Positions 1 through 6,142 of a stretch of DNA of 64,000 nucleotides are shown piece after piece. Position 1 is the stretch's first letter, and each line of letters opens with the position of its first letter. The DNA lies in NCBI GenBank assembly GCA_016000265.1, contig JAECRL010000006.1:62001-126000 (forward strand). Reading direction: 5' to 3'. The position numbers were made by a program, and so were the translations under genes. Below the pieces are notes generated by a model. It made no database searches. It was not told the origin of the DNA and was given only the letters and a program-made list of their open reading frames with translations. The DNA is from Burkholderiales bacterium (GTDB taxonomy: Bacteria; Pseudomonadota; Gammaproteobacteria; Burkholderiales; Burkholderiaceae_C).

Positions 1-512
1 CCCTTGGTGATTTCGACTTGTTCGGTGGCGAAGCTCTCGCGCACGGTCATGCCGGGGTCGCGCAGGCCGTCGACGAAGACGTCGGAGCGGGCTTCCTGGC
101 CGCGGATGATGTAGCGGTCGCCGAAGGCGTTGCCGTTCTCGCCGGTGCCCAGGGTGATGCCGGGTTGGGCGCGCAGGATGTCGCGCAGGTCGGAGCGGCC
201 GGTGTCTTGAAGCTGTTGCTGGGTCAGCACCGAGATGGTGGCGGCGGTCTCGGCCAGGGGCTTGACGCGGCGCTCGTCACCCGAGGTGCGGGCCTTGTAG
301 GGCGCGCCCGCTTCGGAGTGCGGGTTGTGGTCGACCGCGCGCTCGGTCACGACCACGGGCTTGAGCGTGGCTTCCTGTGCGGTGGCTTGCGCGTCGGCCT
401 GAGCGTGGGCCGCCACGGGCATCAGCAAGGCGGTGGAGACGCCCAGGGACAAGGACGTGCGGGAGAGGGTCGGGGTGCGCAGGCTGGACGGGCGCTGGAT
501 GAGGTGGCTCAT
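1..512 (-). CDS. TonB-dependent siderophore receptor, N-terminal part (runs off left edge)
   Basis: Outer-membrane receptor for a ferric siderophore; about 170 residues are visible. Residues 1-38 look like a signal peptide ending AHAQA. A TonB-box-like stretch (LKPVVVTE) follows, then the plug domain with SVLTQQQLQDTG, QPGITLG and the RYIIRGQEARSDVFVDGLRD motif split typical of the Fiu/FhuE-like catecholate class (TIGR01783-type plug). The barrel lies outside the window. The ATG at 512-510 is the only start giving a signal peptide, but no Shine-Dalgarno sequence precedes it, which is unusual. Upstream are a structured leader and a Fur box, so iron repression is expected. Ligand class is inferred from the plug only. 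Confidence 0.88.
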   Translation of the reverse strand, partial: MSHLIQRPSSLRTPTLSRTSLSLGVSTALLMPVAAHAQADAQATAQEATLKPVVVTERAVDHNPHSEAGAPYKARTSGDERRVKPLAETAATISVLTQQQLQDTGRSDLRDILRAQPGITLGTGENGNAFGDRYIIRGQEARSDVFVDGLRDPGMTVRESFATEQVEITK

Positions 513-566
513 GGTCGAGTGGACGGACGGGAGGTTGTGGATGCGAATTCGGTGTGCCTGGGACGC

Positions 567-707
567 AAAAAAAGACGTTTGTCGAAGGGCCCCGTCTGCC
601 GCCCGCCCGACCCCCACAGTCAGGCGGGCGACATCCCCACCACGGTCTGCCCGGTGGGCCCCAGGAGGCCCCTCCGGCTTGTCAGACAGCGCCCTTTCGA
701 CAAACGC
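567..707 (-). ncRNA. structured leader RNA of the siderophore receptor, terminator-like closing stem
   Basis: Seen directly: CGTTTGTCGAA (706-696) pairs perfectly with TTCGACAAACG (586-576). The helix continues, after a bulged A, with GGGC (694-691)/GCCC (590-587) and GTCTG (687-683)/CAGAC (598-594). The 3' arm is followed within two bases by seven T's (573-567). Inside lie smaller hairpins such as CCCACC/GGTGGG and a GCCCGCC/GGGCGGGC pair. The predicted promoter places the RNA 5' end at about 707, exactly at the closing stem. It is a roughly 140-nt multi-branch element ending like an intrinsic terminator, 55 bases before the receptor ATG. It could be a metabolite- or metal-sensing leader, a translation-coupled attenuator, or a stand-alone small RNA. 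It matches no riboswitch class I know. Confidence 0.5.
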
Positions 708-709
708 AT
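620..709 (-). CDS. possible 29-residue leader peptide inside the structured leader
   Basis: An ATG at 709-707 opens a frame ending in TGA at 622-620. The peptide starts MRLSKGRC and ends GQTVVGMSPA. No ribosome-binding site is visible, and the predicted transcription start is at about 707, so it would have to be leaderless or start slightly upstream. Its codons 2-6 form the 5' arm of the closing stem, so translation would block the terminator-like helix. That geometry is the only argument for it; codon content alone does not prove coding. Confidence 0.2.
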   Translation of the reverse strand: MRLSKGRCLTSRRGLLGPTGQTVVGMSPA

Positions 710-713
710 GCCA

Positions 714-742
714 ATGGTAATGCAAACGATTCGCAATTACAA
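714..742 (-). promoter_or_regulatory. promoter with Fur box for the siderophore receptor
   Basis: On the minus strand TTGTAA (742-737) and TACCAT (719-714) are separated by 17 bases. The spacer contains the 7-1-7 imperfect palindrome TGCAAACGATTCGCA (721-735 on the plus strand), which fits a degenerate Fur site. Fur bound here would cover the spacer of this promoter. A fur gene is present at 16.3-16.8 kb. Confidence 0.6.
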
Positions 743-794
743 AAGTAAACGCACGGCGAATGTGGTGAATTCGCCATGTCGGCTCGCGGCCATG

Positions 795-815
795 AAAAAG
801 GGGGCCGAAGCCCCC
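795..815 (-). terminator. intrinsic terminator after alx
   Basis: On the minus strand a GGGGGC/GCCCCC stem with a TTCG tetraloop is followed by five T's. It lies 40 bases after the alx stop and separates alx from the receptor transcription unit. Confidence 0.85.
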
Positions 816-854
816 TGTGGTGTGTGCGTGGGGCGCGGCCCCCGGCCCCCGGCG

Positions 855-1823
855 TCAGCCCGCCGTCTTGCTCGCGCCGATCTTGGGCGCGGTCTTCACG
901 CTCCAGATCATGGTCACGGCCAGGATGCCGATGACCACGCCCAGCGAGACCACGACCGGGATCTTGTAGATGTCGATGAGCATCATCTTCGTGCCGATGA
1001 ACACCAGGATCACGGCCAGGCCGTAGCTCAGCAGGTGGAACTTGGCGGCCATGGCGGCGAGCAGGAAGTACATGGCCCGCAAGCCCAGGATGGCGAAGAT
1101 GTTGGACGTCAGCACGATGAACGGGTCGGACGTGATGGCGTAGATGGCGGGGATGGAGTCCACCGCGAAGATCACGTCGGTGAAGCCAACCAGGGCCACG
1201 ACCAGCAGCAGCGGGGTGGCGATCTTCACGCCGTTTTGCACCGTCCAGAATTTCTCGCCATCAAAGTGCTTGCTCACGGGCATGACCTTGCGCAGGAACT
1301 TCAGCGCGGGGTTGCCTTCGAGGTCGGGCTCTTTGTCCGCAGCCCACCACATCTTGATGCCGGTGAGCAGCAAGAAGGCGCCAAAGAGGTACAGCACCCA
1401 GTGGAACTGCGAGATCAGCCAGCCGCCCACCAGGATCATCACCGTGCGCAGCACGATGGCGCCGATGATGCCCATCATCAGCACGCGCTTCTGGTAGGCC
1501 GGTGGCACCGCGAAGTACGTGAAGATCATCAGGAAGACGAAGATGTTGTCCACCGCCAGCGACTTCTCGATGAGGTAGCCGGTGAGGAACTCCAGCGCCT
1601 TGGTGTTGGCCACCGCGGTGCCTTGATCCTGCTGGTAGGCCCACCACAGGAAGCCGTTGAAGGCCAGCGAGAGGGCCACCCAGATGGCGGACCACTTGAC
1701 GGCCTCGGGCACGCTGACTTCGTGGGCGCCTTGCTTTTTGAGCACGACGAAGTCCACGAACAAGGCGAGCAGGACGATGGAAATGAAGACGAGCCAGAGC
1801 CAAAGCGGCGCTGAGGTGAGCAT
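855..1823 (-). CDS. alx: Alx/TerC-family manganese exporter
   Basis: Integral membrane protein of the TerC/Alx family, 322 aa, close to E. coli Alx in length. Alx proteins export Mn2+. Several hydrophobic helices are visible, with family motifs KWSAIWVALSLAFNG, SLAVDNIFVF and AVDSIPAIYA carrying the conserved acidic residues. The start at 1823 is chosen because GGAG sits 7-8 bases upstream; the frame stays open further up but without a binding site. The gene is preceded by a yybP-ykoY riboswitch, so its expression should rise with Mn2+. It is monocistronic, with its own terminator. Confidence 0.9.
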   Translation of the reverse strand: MLTSAPLWLWLVFISIVLLALFVDFVVLKKQGAHEVSVPEAVKWSAIWVALSLAFNGFLWWAYQQDQGTAVANTKALEFLTGYLIEKSLAVDNIFVFLMIFTYFAVPPAYQKRVLMMGIIGAIVLRTVMILVGGWLISQFHWVLYLFGAFLLLTGIKMWWAADKEPDLEGNPALKFLRKVMPVSKHFDGEKFWTVQNGVKIATPLLLVVALVGFTDVIFAVDSIPAIYAITSDPFIVLTSNIFAILGLRAMYFLLAAMAAKFHLLSYGLAVILVFIGTKMMLIDIYKIPVVVSLGVVIGILAVTMIWSVKTAPKIGASKTAG

Positions 1824-1880
1824 GAGGGTTCTCCGATGAACGAACATGACGCGGCTTGCAAACAGCCGCGAACCTGAGCG

Positions 1881-2003
1881 CCGAAAGGTCTTGCGATGCA
1901 GGCGGGCGCCTGCCGTGAAACCCGGATGAACGGCCGTTGCAGCCGCTCACCGTATTGACGGGATGCCACCAACCGCGGGTGCGGTGAGCTACTCCCCTTT
2001 CGG
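1881..2003 (-). promoter_or_regulatory. yybP-ykoY manganese riboswitch
   Basis: The RNA opens with CCGAAAGGGGAGTAGC (2003-1988) and closes with GCAAGACCTTTCGG (1894-1881). These pair as the basal stem and carry the conserved GGGGAGUA and AGACCUUUC blocks of the yybP-ykoY class. Established: this class binds Mn2+ and controls Alx/MntP-type exporters. A likely -10 element, TACACT, lies at 2017-2012; no convincing -35 was found. Between aptamer and start codon are 57 bases including the GGAG binding site. Confidence 0.88.
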
Positions 2004-2092
2004 ACCTGCAAAGTGTAGACAGGTTTTGTAAAGACCGTGTTGCTGCGGGGCTTTGTGGAGGGCGTGTTGTGGTGGGTTCCCGCCTGGTCGCG

Positions 2093-2923
2093 TCATTCCG
2101 TCACGCCCGAGGCCAGGCTGGACAAGGCCAGCCAGCTGCCGGCCTGACCCGGGCGCGGCAGTTTTTCGCACAGCACGCCCCAGATCCGCTGGATGAGTTT
2201 GGGCTGCAGCACGTCGTCGCAGCGGCCCAGGGTGTCGAGGCGGCCGTCGCGCAGGACCAGGGCCTGGTCGGCGTAGGCCTGCGCCAGGTTCAGGTCGTGC
2301 AGCACCACCACGATGCCGAGGCCTTGCGCCGCGAGCTGGCGCAACAAGCGCATCACGCTGTGCTGGTGGGCCAGGTCCAGCGCGGCGGTGGGCTCGTCGA
2401 GCAGCAGCCAGCGCGATGGCGTGGGGTCGACTGAGGGGTCGAGCGCGTCAGCCGGCCGGGGCGTGACCTGCGCCAGCACCCGCGCCAGTTGCACGCGCGC
2501 TTTCTCGCCCCCGGAGAGGCCGTGGTGCAGCCGGTCGATCAGGTGCAGCGCCCCCACGGTGTCCAGGCAGCGCTCGACCAGCTCGGGCTCGTCGGGGTGG
2601 GGGCAGTCGCTGTGCGGGAAGCGCCCCATGCGCACGATGTCGCGGGCGCTGAAATCGAAGGGCACCTGCAGCTCTTGCGACATCAGCGCGCGCTGGCGGG
2701 CCAGCGCGAGGGTGTCCCACTCCGACAGCAGCCGGCCGTTGAGGTGCACGCGCCGCGTGCAGCTGCGCTCCAGGCCCGACAGCGCGTGCAGCAGCGTGGA
2801 CTTGCCCGCCCCATTGGGCCCCAGCAAGGCGTGCACCTGGCCGGGCTCCAGGGACAGGAAGGGGACATCCAGCACGCGGCGCTCGCCGTGGCGGACCTGC
2901 AGATCATGGGCAGACAGGGTCAT
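2093..2923 (-). CDS. hmuV: hemin ABC importer ATPase
   Basis: Cytoplasmic ATPase of the HmuTUV hemin importer, 276 aa. Visible: Walker A GPNGAGKST (about residues 35-43), the LSGGEKARVQLARVL signature, Walker B with LLLDEPTAALD, and the switch histidine in LHDLNLAQAYAD. The MSQELQVPFDFSARDIVRMGR stretch is typical of the FepC/HmuV group. It is the last gene of the hmu operon, 29 bases after hmuU. No clear terminator follows. Confidence 0.93.
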   Translation of the reverse strand: MTLSAHDLQVRHGERRVLDVPFLSLEPGQVHALLGPNGAGKSTLLHALSGLERSCTRRVHLNGRLLSEWDTLALARQRALMSQELQVPFDFSARDIVRMGRFPHSDCPHPDEPELVERCLDTVGALHLIDRLHHGLSGGEKARVQLARVLAQVTPRPADALDPSVDPTPSRWLLLDEPTAALDLAHQHSVMRLLRQLAAQGLGIVVVLHDLNLAQAYADQALVLRDGRLDTLGRCDDVLQPKLIQRIWGVLCEKLPRPGQAGSWLALSSLASGVTE

Positions 2924-2952
2924 CTTGGGCTCCGATCAGGCGGTGTCAGGTG

Positions 2953-4077
2953 TCAGGTGGCCGCGTGGCTGCGTTGTCGCAGCAGCCACAAGAAGGTGGG
3001 TGCGCCGATCAGGCCGGTTAGCACCCCCAGGGGCAGCTCGACCGGCGCGAACGCCGTGCGGGCGACGGTGTCGGCCAGCAGCACCAGGCTGGCGCCCAGC
3101 AGCGCCGAGCCGGGCAACACGGCGCGGTGGTCGGGGCCGGTGAGCAGGCGCACCGCGTGCGGCGCCAGCAGGCCGATGAAGCCCACCATGCCGATGACGG
3201 CGGTGACCGAGCCCACCGAGAGGGCGGCCAGGGCCACGCAGCGACGCTGCAGCCGCAGCACATCGACCCCGCTGAGGCGGGCCTGCGCCTCGCCCAGCGA
3301 CAGGGTGTTGAGCGAGGCGGGCAGCGTGACGCAGAGCAGCGCGCTCAAGAGCACCGCGGGCAGCACGCAGGCCACGGCCAGCCAGTGGCTGGGCGCCAGG
3401 CTGCCCAGCATCCAGAAGCTGAGCGCGCGCAGCTGGCTGTCGGTGGCGAGGTGCGACAGCAGCCCCAGGCCCGAGCCGGCCAGCGCGTTAACGGCCACGC
3501 CCACCAGCAGCAGCCGCGTGACGGCAACCTGCCCGTGTTGGCGGGCCAGGCGCCACACCAGGGCCGTGGTCAGCAAGCTGAGCGCGAAGGCGCTGAGCAT
3601 GGCCCCGGCCACGCCCCACAGCCCGAGCTGGAAGCCCACGGTGGCCGCACCCAGCAGGGGCAGCAGCACGATGAAGCCGGCGGCCCCCAGCGCCGCGCCC
3701 GCGTTGACGCCGATGAGGCCCGGGTCGGCCAGGGGGTTGCGAAACAGGCCCTGCACCAGCGCGCCCGACAGGCCGAGCGCCGCACCGGCCAGCAGGCCCA
3801 TGGCCAGGCGCGGCGCGCGGATGTGCCAGAACACCTGGGCGCCGGCCCACAGCGGGTCCTCGCCCGACGTGGGCTGGCCTTGCCACCACAGCGCACCGAG
3901 CTGCAGCACCTCGCGCCAGCCGAGTGCGAAGGCGCCGTGTGAGGCCGCCACACCCAGGCTGATCAGCAGCAGGACCAAGCCGAGCGCGTTGCTCGCGGCC
4001 GGCGAAAGCCAGCGCCCGGGGGCGGCGCGCCAGCGGGTGCGGGAGGGGGGGGGCGAGGGTGCGGTGATCGCGCTCAT
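2953..4077 (-). CDS. hmuU: hemin ABC importer permease
   Basis: Inner-membrane permease of the FecCD/BtuC family, 374 aa, with about ten hydrophobic helices. Motifs include RAPRLAMGLLAGAALGLSGA, RNPLADPGLIGVNAGA and the cytoplasmic coupling stretch GFIGLLAPHAVRLLTGPDHR. The start ATG at 4077-4075 overlaps the hmuT stop as ATGA, so translation is probably coupled. The N-terminus is about 25 residues longer than usual and proline-rich, encoded partly by a run of nine identical bases (see repeat). Confidence 0.93.
   Translation of the reverse strand: MSAITAPSPPPSRTRWRAAPGRWLSPAASNALGLVLLLISLGVAASHGAFALGWREVLQLGALWWQGQPTSGEDPLWAGAQVFWHIRAPRLAMGLLAGAALGLSGALVQGLFRNPLADPGLIGVNAGAALGAAGFIVLLPLLGAATVGFQLGLWGVAGAMLSAFALSLLTTALVWRLARQHGQVAVTRLLLVGVAVNALAGSGLGLLSHLATDSQLRALSFWMLGSLAPSHWLAVACVLPAVLLSALLCVTLPASLNTLSLGEAQARLSGVDVLRLQRRCVALAALSVGSVTAVIGMVGFIGLLAPHAVRLLTGPDHRAVLPGSALLGASLVLLADTVARTAFAPVELPLGVLTGLIGAPTFLWLLRQRSHAAT
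4045..4053. repeat. nine-base G/C homopolymer within hmuU codons 9-11
   Basis: Nine G's on the plus strand (C9 on the coding strand) encode three prolines near the HmuU N-terminus. A one-base slip would shift the frame before the first membrane helix. Homopolymers this long are classic slippage sites. Confidence 0.75.
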
Positions 4078-4985
4078 GCCAGTTGCCGCTGCAGGTCGTC
4101 CAGCGTGGCGGGCAGGCGCGGCCCGAAGCCGAGCAAGGCCATCGCGTCCAGGCTGATGAGGCGCTGGCGTCGGCCCGCCGGGGTCTGCGCCAAGCCGGGC
4201 TGTTCCCAGAAGCGCGCCAGTCCGCCCGACGCGGCCACCGATTCGTGCGTGGTCAGCACCCAGTCGGGGCGAGCCTGAGCGACGCTTTCGGCGTTCATCG
4301 GGCGAAAGCCCCGCACGCCGTCCAGCGCGTTGCGCGCGCCCACCAGCTCGATGACGGCTTGCGCCGCCGTGCCGCTGCCGGCCGTCATGGGCGCGCCGCC
4401 GTGGGCCATGATGAACAGCACCCGGGGCGCCGCCTGGGGCGCGCCGCGCTGCACCCGGCGGCGCGTGGCCTCCCACTGTGTTTGCAGCTGCGCTGACAGC
4501 GCCTGCGCCGCCGCGGTGCGGTGCGTGACGGCGCCCACCAGTTGTACTTTGTCGAGCACGTCCTGGAAGCGGTGGTGGACCTGCACCAGGCGCAGGGGCA
4601 CGCCGGCTTGCGCCAGCTGGTTGAGCACGATGGGCGGGCCGGCTTCGTCGGTGCCCAGCACGGCCTGCGGGCGCAAGGCCAGCAGCCCTTCGGCCGAGAG
4701 CTGTCGCAGGTAGCCGACCTTGGGCGTGCGCGCCGCGGCCTCCGGGTGGGTGCTGGTGGTGTCGGTGCCCACGAGCTGGTCTTGTGCGCCCAGCAGGTAG
4801 ACCACCTCGGTCAGGCTGCCGTGCACGCTGACGATGCGGCCGTGGGCGGCAGGGCTGCCCGATGGCGTGGGGGATGCGGAGGGCGTCGCTTGCGCCCAGG
4901 CGCCTGAGGCGATCCAGGTGCTGCCGAGCGCACCCGCTGACACCAGCGTGCGCAGGCTGTGGCGGCGGTTCACGTGGCGGTTCAT
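4074..4985 (-). CDS. hmuT: periplasmic hemin-binding protein
   Basis: Substrate-binding protein that hands hemin to HmuUV, 303 aa. The start at 4985 overlaps the hmuS stop as ATGA. Residues 1-33 form a signal peptide with an RRHSLRTL stretch reminiscent of, but not a strict match to, a Tat motif. The PF01497-type fold is indicated by GRIVSVHGSLTEVVYLLGAQ, VGTDTTSTHPEAA, VGYLRQLSAEGLLALRP and NALDGVRGFRPMNAESV. The tyrosine in TEVVYLL sits where PhuT/ShuT proteins place their heme-ligating Tyr (family knowledge; alignment by eye). Confidence 0.92.
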   Translation of the reverse strand: MNRHVNRRHSLRTLVSAGALGSTWIASGAWAQATPSASPTPSGSPAAHGRIVSVHGSLTEVVYLLGAQDQLVGTDTTSTHPEAAARTPKVGYLRQLSAEGLLALRPQAVLGTDEAGPPIVLNQLAQAGVPLRLVQVHHRFQDVLDKVQLVGAVTHRTAAAQALSAQLQTQWEATRRRVQRGAPQAAPRVLFIMAHGGAPMTAGSGTAAQAVIELVGARNALDGVRGFRPMNAESVAQARPDWVLTTHESVAASGGLARFWEQPGLAQTPAGRRQRLISLDAMALLGFGPRLPATLDDLQRQLA

Positions 4986-6088
4986 GCGGCCTCCCGTTGC
5001 GCGGCGTGATCGCCTTGAGCCAGCGACTGAGCCAGCTGCCGCCACGCCGGCTGCTCCGGCCGGCCGGGCTTGCGCTCGCCGAAGAACATCGCGATGAGGC
5101 CGCCGTCGGCGTCGAACAGCTCGATGGAGGTCACCACGCCGTCGTCGGTGGGCTTGCTCACCAGCCAGCTTTCGTGGATGGCGTCGGCGCGCAGGTGCAG
5201 GTTGAAGCCCTCGTCGAGCACGTTGAGCCAGGGCCCCAGGGTCTCGATGCGGTGCACCGCCCCCGTGTGGATCTGCAGGCAGCCCGCGTTGCCCGCGAAC
5301 ACCATGATCGACAGGCCGGTGCGCGCGGCCTCGTGCAGCAGGCCCTCGATGGCCACGAGCGGCGTGCGCCGCGTGTGCACGCCTTCCATCAGCCGCAGGG
5401 CCTGCAGCCGCCCGACCTGGAAGCGCTTGAGCAACTCGAAGAATTCGTGCGTGTCCTTCATGTTCGACCAGGCTTCACCCAGGCCGAGGCAGTCGATGTC
5501 GGCATCCGGGCGGTCGCGGTGGGGCGCGGCGGCCCCGGCCTCGAACACCGGTTGGCCGCCCGGTCGGGCGTGCCGCTGCACCAGGTCCTCCAGCGCGGCG
5601 AGGTCGGTCTGTGCGCGGGCGTGGACCTTGTGCACGGCCTGGCCGTGGCGGTCGAAGAACTGCAGGCTGTGCTGCTCGGGTTTGCGGCCCTGGGCGTCGC
5701 GCTCCACGACGTGGAAGCCGGCGTGCCAGTGCATCAGGAACAGGCGCAGGTCGATCTCCGGGCCGATGGCCAGCCCCACGGGGCCTTGCGCGCTGACGTT
5801 GCGGTAGGCGCCGACCTTCTCATGCACCACGTGTTCGTTGCGGGTCAGCGCCATCACGGGGCCCACGCCTTCGAGGCCTTGCAGGATGCGCACCCAGTCA
5901 CCGTCGAGCGGCACGGTGGCGAGCAGGCTGTCGCTGGCCTGTTGGGGCGACATCTGGCTGACAGCATGGGCAGCCATCACGGCCCCCTCGCTGAGGCCCA
6001 GTTGGCGGGCGGCGTCGCGGGCCCGAAGGCCTTGTGCGCGAAGGGCGGCGAAGGACGAGCGCAAGGGGTCGAGAGAGATCGGGTTCAT
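4982..6088 (-). CDS. hmuS: HmuS/HemS-type heme-handling protein
   Basis: Cytoplasmic protein that accepts or degrades imported heme, 368 aa, typical of the duplicated HemS/ShuS fold. It shows an N-terminal HTH-like stretch (LRARDAARQLGLSEGAVMAAH), ALTRNEHVVHEKVGAYRNV in the first half, and the homologous SIMVFAGNAGCLQIHTGAVHRI in the second. It lies in the hmu operon, 54 bases after hmuR and overlapping hmuT by 4 bases. Whether it is a heme oxygenase or a trafficking protein cannot be told from sequence. Confidence 0.92.
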   Translation of the reverse strand: MNPISLDPLRSSFAALRAQGLRARDAARQLGLSEGAVMAAHAVSQMSPQQASDSLLATVPLDGDWVRILQGLEGVGPVMALTRNEHVVHEKVGAYRNVSAQGPVGLAIGPEIDLRLFLMHWHAGFHVVERDAQGRKPEQHSLQFFDRHGQAVHKVHARAQTDLAALEDLVQRHARPGGQPVFEAGAAAPHRDRPDADIDCLGLGEAWSNMKDTHEFFELLKRFQVGRLQALRLMEGVHTRRTPLVAIEGLLHEAARTGLSIMVFAGNAGCLQIHTGAVHRIETLGPWLNVLDEGFNLHLRADAIHESWLVSKPTDDGVVTSIELFDADGGLIAMFFGERKPGRPEQPAWRQLAQSLAQGDHAAQREAA

Positions 6089-6142
6089 CGTCGGGCTCCA
6101 TGGGGGTTGAGGTCGGGTTGGTGTGTGTGTGCAAGGGCTCGG

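Noticed and set aside
18..1814. Plus-strand open frame over the receptor and alx
   Set aside because: It runs through the receptor leader, a terminator and the alx gene in antisense, and has no domain features.
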